NCBI GenBank assembly: GCA_030039695.1
Contig: JASHVB010000004.1
Location: 1 to 6,847 of the forward strand
Reading direction: 5' to 3'
Origin: Acetobacteraceae bacterium
GTDB lineage: Bacteria > Pseudomonadota > Alphaproteobacteria > Acetobacterales > Acetobacteraceae
DNA length: 6,847 nucleotides
Shown here one piece after another: positions 1 through 5,959 of this stretch. The translations under genes were made by a program, and so were the position numbers. Below the pieces are notes generated by a model. It ran no database searches. It was given only the letters and a program-made list of their open reading frames with translations, and was not told where the DNA came from. Within the stretch, counting starts at the first letter, position 1; each line of letters begins with the position of its first letter.

Positions 1-703
1 AAGCAAAGCGTCGTGTCGGCTTTCCTGCCACTTCGATCTTGCCGACGGTGACGTCGATGTGTCTCGATTGATAGCCATGAGCGGCTCGAATGTGCGCTCC
101 GTCAATCACCACCATCATCTCGGCCGGCGGATCAATGCTAGGTTCGGGCTCCGGCACTGCCGCGCCCGCGCTCTCGAGATTAGTCGCGACGCGATGAGTT
201 CGATTGCGCATGGTTACATGGTTCACTGGCCCGCAAGGCAGGAGCATCTCCATCAGCTGCGCCGCCTCGCGATAGGAATGCCGGGCGCTCAGCTCCGCTT
301 GCAGCCGCCTGAGTTCGGGCGTGCACCGGTCCGGGAGCAGCTCCGCCAGGGGCGACAAGGAGACATCCACGAAGCCCCAGACATTCCTGCAAGGGCACGC
401 GCTGATACGAGGCGCAGCGACGGTGACGGGCCCGAACAGCGTCTGGACCTTGCGGGTCCGCTGGTCGCGCAGACGTCGAAGCTTCAGGCAGTCCCTGCAC
501 ACACGAGCGCAGGTGGTGAACTCCTCCATCTGGGTCTGAAGGATCAGGCGCGCGAGTTTGCCAAGTAGGTTCTTCCCCTCGGCCAGCGTCAGGCCCACCT
601 CCTCCGCCGTGACGCCAACAACCCGGCGCTCCAGCCTGCCAACCTCAATGGTCTCCACCTCTCCCCAGCCACTCTTGGCCTCGAGCTTGACCACCCACTC
701 CAT
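1..703 (-). CDS. ISKra4-family transposase, N-terminal part (runs off the left edge)
   Basis: Reading the minus strand from the ATG at 703-701 gives 234 uninterrupted codons to the window edge, with no stop. The protein starts MEWVVKLEAKSGWGEVET and contains a Cys-rich segment around residues 67-112 (FTTCARVCRDC, then ISACPCRN) before a helical stretch with SARHSYREAAQLMEMLLPC. The segment EMMVVIDGAHIRAAHGYQ follows at about residues 201-218; its Asp (about residue 207) fits the first acidic residue of a DDE catalytic core. I recognise this arrangement as the ISKra4 family, whose members are usually about 450-500 residues, so about half is present. A purine-rich GGGGGA lies just upstream of the ATG. 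It is transcribed leftwards, divergently from the regulator at 919. Nothing in the visible part is damaged. The family call is from recalled sequence patterns, not a search. Confidence 0.88.
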   Translation of the reverse strand, partial: MEWVVKLEAKSGWGEVETIEVGRLERRVVGVTAEEVGLTLAEGKNLLGKLARLILQTQMEEFTTCARVCRDCLKLRRLRDQRTRKVQTLFGPVTVAAPRISACPCRNVWGFVDVSLSPLAELLPDRCTPELRRLQAELSARHSYREAAQLMEMLLPCGPVNHVTMRNRTHRVATNLESAGAAVPEPEPSIDPPAEMMVVIDGAHIRAAHGYQSRHIDVTVGKIEVAGKPTRRFA

Positions 704-840
704 GACCGTCCCCCGCCCCGCTGAAAGGGCCGATCTTCCAGATGCGGCGCCACGCAGACCAGGATTTTTCCACTCCCGGCGCGCTACGCAACACAACCGT
801 GGTGAGTCCACTCTGCCAGCGAATGTTACCGCCGAGTAAG
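1..840 (-). mobile_element. ISKra4-family insertion sequence, partial; right end approximate
   Basis: The element contains the leftward transposase plus its upstream leader (704 to about 840). The exact terminus cannot be fixed because the other end lies outside the window. The best candidate for the terminal repeat is at about 841-862, where GGTGCGCTTCC and GATTGCGCC form an imperfect inverted repeat just after AGTAAG. No target-site duplication can be tested here. The spacer 704-918 holds no other convincing gene. If the end is near 840-870, the IS sits about 50-80 bp from the regulator start and may have replaced its native promoter. Confidence 0.5.
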
Positions 841-918
841 GGTGCGCTTCCGATTGCGCCTCCTTCCCGGTAAGGTGTCTGACGCAGCCGCATCCATGAA
901 CGAAGCCTCTCTGATCAA

Positions 919-1830
919 GTGACCGAAGTGAAAACGCCACTGAGCCGCAAATCCCAGCCTTCTTCACGCGCTCCGCAAACAACACCGACGAACGGCGTTT
1001 TGTCGCGCATACGTCAACTGCACGCTGAGCTCCCGCCGACTGCCCGGCGCATCGCTGCCTTCATCGACCGTCATGCGGAAGAGGTTATTCACACGTCGAT
1101 CACCGAACTCGCCGAGCTGACGGAGGCTAGCGAAGGCAGTATCGTTGGATTTTGCCGTCGCTTCGGCGCCAGCGGCTTTCAGGAGCTGAAAATTCTGATG
1201 GCGCGCGACCTCGTCGAGCCGGTCAAGTTCATCCAGGAGGATCTGCACGAGGGCGATAGTCCAACGAAAGTCAGCGACCGCATCTTTGGTGCGCACGTCG
1301 CGTCTCTCACCGAGACGCGCAAACTGCTTTCAATCGACGCTCTCACCCGGGCTGTTGTGATCTTGCGCGCAGCCGAGCGCATCGAGGTTTATGGCATTGG
1401 CAGCGCCGCACCTATCGCTCAGGACCTTGCTTACCGGCTCCTACAGTTGGGGTTGCGGTGCGCCGCCCTTATTGATTCTCACGTGCAAGCGGTCAGCGCG
1501 ACAATGTGCGGACGGAATGTTGCGACGGTGACGATTTCGCATTCGGGAAGCACAATCGAAACGGTGCTGGCGACGCGTCTCGCCAAGGAGGCGGGCGCGC
1601 GCACCATTGGCATCACCCGCCTCGGCAAGTCGCCGCTGGCGCGTCATTGTGACGTAGTTTTGCATACTTTCGCGAACGAGACGCGCTATCGGCCGGAGGC
1701 GATGAGTAGCCGTGTTGCCCAGCTCGCGATCATCGATACTTTGGTCAGTTGCTGCGCGCTCGCCGACCCAAAACGGTCAGTCGCTTACCTACAACGCAGT
1801 GCCCGCGTTATCGCTGAAAAACGGTATTAG
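919..1830 (+). CDS. MurR/RpiR-family transcriptional regulator (HTH + SIS domains)
   Basis: This 303-residue cytoplasmic DNA-binding protein has the usual length of the family (about 280-300). Residues 28-100 form the N-terminal HTH_6 domain, including PPTARRIAAFIDRH, SITELAELTEASEGSIVGF and the family-typical GASGFQELKILMARDL. Residues about 125-270 form the SIS domain, with EVYGIGSAAPIAQDLAYRL (156-174) and the sugar-phosphate-binding Ser loop SHSGSTIE (207-214), followed by AGARTIGITRLGKSPLARHCD. Family members sense phosphosugars or related phospho-metabolites and act as repressors or activators. The start is uncertain: GTG at 919 is used here, GTG at 928 is possible, and neither has a strong Shine-Dalgarno. 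A 9-codon mini-ORF (ATG at 896) ends in TGA overlapping the 919 start. The gene converges on the HAD gene and overlaps its 3' end. Given the two phosphatases nearby, it is the natural candidate for local control, which is an inference. Confidence 0.9.
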   Translation: MTEVKTPLSRKSQPSSRAPQTTPTNGVLSRIRQLHAELPPTARRIAAFIDRHAEEVIHTSITELAELTEASEGSIVGFCRRFGASGFQELKILMARDLVEPVKFIQEDLHEGDSPTKVSDRIFGAHVASLTETRKLLSIDALTRAVVILRAAERIEVYGIGSAAPIAQDLAYRLLQLGLRCAALIDSHVQAVSATMCGRNVATVTISHSGSTIETVLATRLAKEAGARTIGITRLGKSPLARHCDVVLHTFANETRYRPEAMSSRVAQLAIIDTLVSCCALADPKRSVAYLQRSARVIAEKRY

Positions 1831-2541
1831 ACGCGGCGACGCATTTGCTCCGGCCTTCTCGTCGATTTTCAGAAATCGCAAGCCGAGCTTCAGCGCGCCC
1901 CTCCCATCCGTCTCCTCATTGTCGCCAATCATGACCGCCTCGTCAGCGGCGACGCCGAGGCGTGCAAGGCCAGCTTCGAACAAAGCCGGCTCAGGCTTGC
2001 CGATAATGCGAGGCCGCACCGGCCCGACGCAGGCCGTCAGTGCGGCGAGCAGAGCGCCCGTTTCGGGAACGATTGCACCATCCGGCCCGGGATGGGTGTG
2101 ATCGGGGTTCGCTACGACCAGTGTTGCACCGCGATGCACGGCGTTGGCTGCTCTGGCGAGTTTCGCATAGGTAAATTGACGGTCGCGGGCCATGACGACC
2201 ATGTCGACCCCGTCGTCCGCCAAGATCAAGCCGAGCCGCCGCGCGTAGCCACGAAGCGAATCGTCGCCCAGTAGCAGGAGGCGAGCAGAAGGCTGCTCGG
2301 CGGCGATTGTGTCGAGTGTCGCAGCGCCGGCGAGCACGATCTGTCGGGCCTCCACTGCGAGCCCGTGCGCCCGCAGAAAGTGACCCATTTGATCCGGCGT
2401 GTGCTCGGAATCATTGGAAACGATGACAAAGTTTCGAGCAACGCTTTCTAAAAGTGCCGAAGCCCACGGCATTATCGCTCGCCCTCTGATCAGCGTGCCA
2501 TCGAGGTCGATCAGATATCCTCGCGCGTTACGCCAACCCAT
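1789..2541 (-). CDS. HAD-IIA family phosphatase (NagD/AraL/phosphoglycolate phosphatase-like)
   Basis: This 250-residue protein has all four HAD motifs. Motif I is IDLDGTLIRG, with nucleophile D12 and general acid D14. Motif II is VSND, with S42. Motif III is IGKPEP, with K182. Motif IV is IGDNEETD, with D207 and D212. The cap region carries ANPDHTHPGPDG (144-155), the NPD...P...G signature of type IIA caps. The family hydrolyses small phosphorylated metabolites such as sugar phosphates, phosphoglycolate or pyridoxal phosphate in the cytoplasm; the substrate cannot be told from sequence. ATG at 2541-2539 begins just before motif I, so the start is well placed, although the Shine-Dalgarno is weak. 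The last 14 residues are encoded opposite the end of the RpiR gene. A palindrome (2561-2573) lies 20 bp upstream of the start, an ideal position for repressor control. Confidence 0.9.
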   Translation of the reverse strand: MGWRNARGYLIDLDGTLIRGRAIMPWASALLESVARNFVIVSNDSEHTPDQMGHFLRAHGLAVEARQIVLAGAATLDTIAAEQPSARLLLLGDDSLRGYARRLGLILADDGVDMVVMARDRQFTYAKLARAANAVHRGATLVVANPDHTHPGPDGAIVPETGALLAALTACVGPVRPRIIGKPEPALFEAGLARLGVAADEAVMIGDNEETDGRGALKLGLRFLKIDEKAGANASPRLIPFFSDNAGTAL

Positions 2542-2560
2542 CGTCGGCCCGTCGGTTCAT

Positions 2561-2618
2561 TGAGACTATCTCACGGTGACAGTCACTCTGTTTGACAACT
2601 ATTTATATCGCTGTCAAA
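2561..2618. promoter_or_regulatory. Composite operator-like element, copy A (upstream of the HAD gene)
   Basis: TGAGA-CTA-TCTCA (2561-2573) is a perfect palindrome with a 3-nt centre. Next come GTGACAGTCAC (2576-2586, palindromic around a central A) and TTTGACA (2591-2597) paired with TGTCAAA (2612-2618), an inverted repeat with a 14-nt AT-rich spacer and 21-nt half-site spacing, about two helical turns. The TGTCA at 2612 lies exactly 51 bp after the start of the first palindrome, as in the other two copies. The TTGACA hexamers resemble -35 boxes on either strand, but no good -10 follows at 16-18 bp. Which protein binds is unknown; RpiR or PhoB are the candidates. Confidence 0.5.
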
Positions 2619-2724
2619 GGGGTCTTCGGTGGCAAATGTGTCGGCTCGATGGTCCTTCGGCATCTCGTTGGACCGCAAGCGCCGTGAATCGCCGGCGGCG
2701 CGTTGGCGGTCCACACTTAAGCGG

Positions 2725-2768
2725 GCGATCTGTCCGACGAGGTTCCGCGGCCGTGCGCTCTGTCCGAC
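2725..2768. repeat. 14-nt direct repeat, 30-nt period
   Basis: GCGATCTGTCCGAC (2725-2738) recurs as GCGCTCTGTCCGAC (2755-2768), 13 of 14 identical, with start points exactly 30 nt apart. The 9-mer CTGTCCGAC is perfect in both. It lies in non-coding DNA. It could be a pair of protein-binding sites on the same helix face, or chance in GC-rich sequence. Confidence 0.3.
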
Positions 2769-2905
2769 CGACGGTGAACCAAGGCGCATTCCTCTCGCTG
2801 TAAGCACGTGCGGTAGGGACGGTCGACTCTGGTCACCGAACCGGTCCCTCTGACCTGGGCGAAACGATGTCGGCCGGTCGCCATTTCGAGGACCTCAGCA
2901 GGATA

Positions 2906-2965
2906 TGAGCTTTTCTCAGTACGATGCCCCACACACATGCGCTTTGTTCACCCAACTGTCACAGT
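2906..2965 (+). promoter_or_regulatory. Composite operator / PHO-box-like element, copy C (upstream of the ABC operon)
   Basis: TGAGC-TTT-TCTCA (2906-2918) is a near-perfect palindrome. A related second site, TGCGCTTTGTTCAC (2938-2951), starts 32 bp later, and ACTGT-C-ACAGT (2955-2965) closes the element with TGTCA at +51. Positions 2936-2963 match copy B at 20 of 28 positions (CATG.GCTT..TTCAC...A.TGTCACA). TGTTCAC-4 nt-CTGTCAC (2945-2962) has the 11-bp direct-repeat spacing of a PhoB box and points towards the operon, whose first codon is about 210 bp downstream. No -10 was assigned with confidence. Confidence 0.5.
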
Positions 2966-3114
2966 CCGACGCTAGCGCTACGACCGCAGTTACGATAGCC
3001 GTCTGTGAAGTGGTTCGACGAGCGATCTAACTCCTCGTCTCGCCTTACGGGCCGCCCATCGCCCATCAGGGCCGGGACGGTGTGACCACTGAAGGAACGC
3101 GCGAGGGTAAGAGA

Positions 3115-3153
3115 GAATGAGGCGTGAACTCTTCATTCCGCCTCTTGGCGAGG
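3115..3153 (+). promoter_or_regulatory. Possible structured leader with mutually exclusive hairpins
   Basis: Three helices share bases just upstream of the Shine-Dalgarno. The first is 3115-3122 (GAATGAGG) with 3131-3138 (CTTCATTC), 8 bp with one G-U. The second is 3119-3124 (GAGGCG) with 3139-3144 (CGCCTC), 6 bp. The third is 3139-3142 (CGCC) with 3147-3150 (GGCG) around a TCTT loop, or CCTC with GAGG at 3141-3153. The first two cannot form together. A 13-codon frame, ATG at 3117 to TGA at 3156-3158 (MRRELFIPPLGEV), runs through them with a GAGGG about 9 nt upstream, so a leader-peptide or switch mechanism is conceivable. It matches no riboswitch I know. Confidence 0.25.
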
Positions 3154-3160
3154 TATGAAA

Positions 3161-3166
3161 AAGGAG
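3161..3166 (+). promoter_or_regulatory. Ribosome binding site of the solute-binding protein gene
   Basis: AAGGAG lies 7 nt before ATG at 3174. This decides the start in favour of 3174 over the internal ATG at 3192, which begins MRRRPFL but has no Shine-Dalgarno. Confidence 0.75.
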
Positions 3167-3173
3167 ACAGCAT

Positions 3174-4157
3174 ATGCAATGCCGGATCGACATGCGCCGT
3201 CGTCCATTTTTGGTGGCCGCGGGAGCATTGACCGGTCTAGGGGTATTGCCTGCCCAGACGACGCGCGCCGATCCTTCGGAGCCACTGAGAATCGGCGAGG
3301 GCGAGGCGCCCGATTACACGCATTTCTATGTCGCCGACAAGCTCGACCTGTGGGCCCATAACGGCATCTCTGCGACATCAGCGATGTTCGCGGCAGGGGC
3401 ACTGGCTCTGGATGCGCTCGTAGCAGGAAAGGTCGATATCGCGACCTGCGCTGAAACTCCTTTAATGTTCGCGGCCGTCAATGGGCTCCCTGTGCGCGTC
3501 ATCGCGACCATTATGACCGATCAGCCTTTCGATTTGATCGCTGGTCCGAATATTCCATCGCTCAACGCGTTAAAGGGGAAGAAAATCGGTTATGGGCAAG
3601 GCACAAATACACAATTCTACCTTTATCTCTTGCTTAAGAGCCGGAAGCTCACTTGGCAGGACATCACGGCGATCAATTTGCAGGCTGGGACCATGGTGCC
3701 CTCGCTGGTCAGTGGCGCCATCGATGGATTTGTCTGGAACGAGCCGCTGATTTCGGAAGCCCTATCGAAGGGCCCCCAGTTTCACCGTCTACACAGCGAC
3801 GGCCTTTACTATGGATATGACTGCGTCGTTGCGATGGAGACTATGATCGACAAGAATCCAAACCTTCTTGCCCGGGCATTGGAATCGCTTATGGCCGCCG
3901 ATCGCTTCATAAAGTCGCATCCCTCCAGCGCACAGAAGATTCTAGCCGATACCCTGAAACTTGATCCCTCTGTCACCGGAGCGCTTTGGAAGGGTCTGGG
4001 CTTCGGTGTAGCTCTGGATAGGGGTCGATTGATTCCCGTCCTCGCGCGTGAGGCACGATGGGCAGCAGACAGCGGCTTGATCAGACCTGGTAGCAGGCTC
4101 CCCAATTTCGAGACCGTCGTTGTCGACAAGATTTATAAAAGAGCCCGAACTGTATGA
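3174..4157 (+). CDS. NitT/TauT (SsuA/NMT1)-type ABC transporter periplasmic solute-binding protein
   Basis: This 327-residue protein is the normal length for the NMT1/SsuA/TauA family, which captures nitrate, sulfonates, taurine or pyrimidine precursors in the periplasm and passes them to the membrane complex. The N-terminus MRRRPFLVAAGALTGLGVL (from residue 7) looks like an export signal with a twin-arginine-like RRxFL motif, and cleavage is likely near TTRA (residues 29-32). The mature part has family features: GEAPDYTHFYVADKLDLW, then ALALDALVAGKVDIATCAETP (about 76-96), NALKGKKIGYGQGT (131-144) and SGAIDGFVWNEPLIS (180-194). It is the first gene of a three-gene operon and its TGA overlaps the ATPase start (ATGA). 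A composite palindrome/PHO-box-like element lies upstream. No sulfonate monooxygenase or nitrate reductase gene is next to it, so the ligand is undetermined; the neighbouring phosphatases raise the possibility of a phosphorus-containing ligand. Confidence 0.88.
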   Translation: MQCRIDMRRRPFLVAAGALTGLGVLPAQTTRADPSEPLRIGEGEAPDYTHFYVADKLDLWAHNGISATSAMFAAGALALDALVAGKVDIATCAETPLMFAAVNGLPVRVIATIMTDQPFDLIAGPNIPSLNALKGKKIGYGQGTNTQFYLYLLLKSRKLTWQDITAINLQAGTMVPSLVSGAIDGFVWNEPLISEALSKGPQFHRLHSDGLYYGYDCVVAMETMIDKNPNLLARALESLMAADRFIKSHPSSAQKILADTLKLDPSVTGALWKGLGFGVALDRGRLIPVLAREARWAADSGLIRPGSRLPNFETVVVDKIYKRARTV

Positions 4158-4942
4158 TGTCTGATGTCGCATGTATGTCACGGCCCGATCAGGTCGTCCG
4201 TACCGCTGTTGAATGTGAGGATCTGAGCTTCGGCTACGGCGATTCCAATATGGCGTCACCGGTCATCTCCGGGCTCGACCTCCTCGTCGAGGCGGAACGG
4301 GTTCTTTGCATTCTCGGCGCAAGCGGGTGCGGCAAGACCTCGCTTCTGAACCTGATCGCAGGCTTTGTGTCGCCATGGTCGGGATCGATTACAGCATATG
4401 GGACCAGCGTTACCGGGCCTGGGCCAGACCGGGGGATTGTCTTCCAAGATTACTCGTTGTTTCCGTGGTTGACCGCTTTGGGCAACGTCGAATTCGGGCT
4501 CGCTCTCCGTGGCTTGCGGCGTGCCGAGCGTAAGGAATTCGCACTGGCCCAATTGGCCCGTGTTGGTCTCAGAGACAAGGCGGGTCTCTACCCGTTCGAA
4601 CTCTCCGGGGGTATGAAGCAGCGAGTCGCAATCGCTCGCACCTTGGCGACCAGCCCGCGGGTCCTGCTCATGGACGAGCCATTCGCGGCACTCGACGACC
4701 TGACGCGGAGTTCGCTCCAGGAGGAGCTGCTATCCATTCATCGTGCGACGCGGACGACGATCATCTTCGTCACACACAACATCGCAGAGGCAATCGCACT
4801 CGCCGATCGCGCTATTGTGCTCGGCGGCGGCGGCGCCATCGTCGATGACGTCGAAATCGGGCGACCGTTACGCAGCAGCAGGGTGTTCGGCGAGGTTTAT
4901 GAACGCTTGGCCCTGGCACTTAATGTGCGGCGGGCTGAATGA
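4154..4942 (+). CDS. NitT/TauT (SsuB)-type ABC transporter ATPase
   Basis: This 262-residue cytoplasmic ATPase powers the importer encoded by its neighbours. All nucleotide-binding motifs are intact: Walker A GASGCGKT (55-62), Q-loop FQDYSLFPW with Q98, signature LSGGMKQRVAIARTL (150-164), Walker B VLLMDEPFAALDD (170-182, catalytic E175) and H-loop FVTHN with H208. The sequence SLFPWLTALGNVEFGL after the Q-loop is typical of the SsuB/TauB/NrtD group. ATG at 4154 overlaps the upstream stop by 4 nt (ATGA), which suggests translational coupling; a second ATG follows at 4157. The 3' end overlaps the permease start in the same way. Confidence 0.93.
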   Translation: MMSDVACMSRPDQVVRTAVECEDLSFGYGDSNMASPVISGLDLLVEAERVLCILGASGCGKTSLLNLIAGFVSPWSGSITAYGTSVTGPGPDRGIVFQDYSLFPWLTALGNVEFGLALRGLRRAERKEFALAQLARVGLRDKAGLYPFELSGGMKQRVAIARTLATSPRVLLMDEPFAALDDLTRSSLQEELLSIHRATRTTIIFVTHNIAEAIALADRAIVLGGGGAIVDDVEIGRPLRSSRVFGEVYERLALALNVRRAE

Positions 4943-5739
4943 TGCGGGCGGCCAAAAGAAGACTGACAGTCTTGGCCCAAGGGATCATCGGGCTCCTTAT
5001 CTTTCTGTCCATTTGGGAAGCTGTGAGCCTTAGCCCGTTAGCAAATCCTGTGCTTCTCCCGGCGCCGACTTCCATCGTCCCAAGCCTGATCCACGTGATA
5101 TCCACAGGCGAGCTTCTAGAGGACGTCATGGCCAGCGGTCGGCGCGCGGTGTTGGGATTTATATGCGGCGCTATTCCCGGCATGCTCTTGGGGATTGGAA
5201 CAGCACGCTCGGCGGCCCTGTCGGCTTATCTCGATCCGCTCCTCCAAATGTTCCGGTCGATCCCTGCACTGGCGCTGATTCCCTTTGGGGTGTTCTGGTT
5301 CGGCATCGGTGAAACATCGAAGATCCTACTCGTGGCGTGGACTGTATTTTTCCCCGTATGGCTCAATACGGAGGCGGGAATCAGAGAAGTCAGCCCATTG
5401 CTCGTTAGAGCTGCCTCGAGCCTGGGGGCGCGCAGGTGGCGTCTACTCACTCACGTCTATTTGCCTGCAGCCTTGCCGTATATCTTCACAGGGCTGAAGA
5501 TTAGCTTATCGGCTGGCATCTCGACCCTGGTTGCTGCCGAACTTGCCGGGGCGGTGCTTGGTCTTGGCTATCTCATCCAAGCTTCCGAGCAGGTGTTCCG
5601 AATTGACCTGATGCTCGTGGGGCTCATTGCTTTAGGCGTTGGCAATTGGATTCTAGTCACGGGCTTCAATGCCGCTATAGCGTACCTGGCACCATGGTAT
5701 GGGGCTGAATCCAGACGACAGCGCGGAGCCGAAGTGTGA
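4939..5739 (+). CDS. NitT/TauT (SsuC)-type ABC transporter permease
   Basis: This 266-residue inner-membrane protein has about six predicted hydrophobic segments (near residues 11-30, 68-88, 105-122, 127-145, 182-212 and 225-250). The region RSIPALALIPFGVFWFGIGETSKI (106-129) and the cytoplasmic coupling loop EAGIREVSPLLVRAASSLGA...HVYLPAALP (145-180) are hallmarks of the BPD_transp_1 family in SsuC/TauC proteins. The EAA-loop contains the conserved Gly (G163) and LP (175-176), while the usual leading Glu appears as Arg (R157), an accepted variant. ATG at 4939 overlaps the ATPase stop (ATGA). It is the last gene of the operon; no clear intrinsic terminator follows its TGA. Confidence 0.92.
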   Translation: MMRAAKRRLTVLAQGIIGLLIFLSIWEAVSLSPLANPVLLPAPTSIVPSLIHVISTGELLEDVMASGRRAVLGFICGAIPGMLLGIGTARSAALSAYLDPLLQMFRSIPALALIPFGVFWFGIGETSKILLVAWTVFFPVWLNTEAGIREVSPLLVRAASSLGARRWRLLTHVYLPAALPYIFTGLKISLSAGISTLVAAELAGAVLGLGYLIQASEQVFRIDLMLVGLIALGVGNWILVTGFNAAIAYLAPWYGAESRRQRGAEV

Positions 5740-5827
5740 CGTGACCAGCATCCGGTCCGCTATCATAGACGCTGCGCTATTGACGTCAGAGCGGGGTGGA
5801 TCATTGGGGGCAGGGTCCAGATGTAGG

Positions 5828-5886
5828 TGAGAGTATCTCACTGTTTGCGGCATAGACCATGAGCTTATTTCACTTGATTGTCACAA
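5828..5886 (+). promoter_or_regulatory. Composite operator / PHO-box-like element, copy B (upstream of the metallophosphoesterase)
   Basis: GTGAGA-GTA-TCTCAC (5827-5841) is a perfect 15-nt palindrome, 13 of 15 identical to 2560-2574. A second related site, TGAGCTTATTTCAC (5860-5873), begins 32 bp later, as in copy C. TTGT-C-ACAA (5878-5886) follows, with TGTCA at +51 from the first palindrome. ATTTCAC-TTGA-TTGTCAC (5867-5884) shows the 11-bp spacing of PhoB half-sites. The element lies about 75 bp before the phosphoesterase start and points towards it. The palindrome is not followed by a T-run, so it is not a convincing terminator for the ABC operon. Confidence 0.55.
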
Positions 5887-5959
5887 CTCACGCCTGGATT
5901 GTGTGGTTGTGTAGGTTGGAAGGCGGTGCGTAGTGCAATCAGAGTGAGGTGTGGCCAAG

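Larger units (their letters stand above)
2542..3173. other. 632-bp gene-poor regulatory region between the HAD gene and the ABC operon
   Basis: No reading frame here looks like a protein on either strand; the small open frames are Arg-rich and match no family I know. The region instead holds two copies of a composite palindrome/TGTCA element (2561-2618 and 2906-2965), a 14-nt direct repeat with a 30-nt period (2725-2768), overlapping palindromes CGCTAGCG and TAGCGCTA (2970-2980), and a possible structured leader (3115-3153) before the Shine-Dalgarno of the solute-binding protein gene. An imperfect stem is also possible at 2816-2848 (GGGAC...GTCCC). The stretch 2619-2905 has no clear function and could be the remnant of a lost gene. 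Confidence 0.6.

Noticed and set aside
645..893. An 82-codon minus-strand frame upstream of and overlapping the transposase start
   Set aside because: It is in a different frame from the transposase, resembles no IS accessory protein I know, and covers what is more likely the IS leader and end.
896..922. ATG at 896 as a possible earlier start of the regulator
   Set aside because: It is in another frame and stops after eight codons at TGA 920-922, so it is at most a mini leader frame.
2592..2620. TTGACA as the -35 box of an ordinary sigma-70 promoter
   Set aside because: No acceptable -10 hexamer appears 16-18 bp away on either strand; the symmetric layout fits an operator better.
2629..2853. 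A 74-codon plus-strand frame starting GTG 2629 with AAGGGG upstream
   Set aside because: Very Arg-rich, no recognisable motif, and the matching opposite-strand frames are equally open; it looks like a GC-rich random frame, although a gene remnant cannot be excluded.
3000..3173. TPP or other known riboswitch before the NMT1-like gene
   Set aside because: The conserved TPP core segments are absent, and no other class I know fits.
5827..5841. Rho-independent terminator of the ABC operon
   Set aside because: The stem is only 6 bp, with no T-run after it, and the same palindrome recurs upstream of the HAD gene, which favours an operator.
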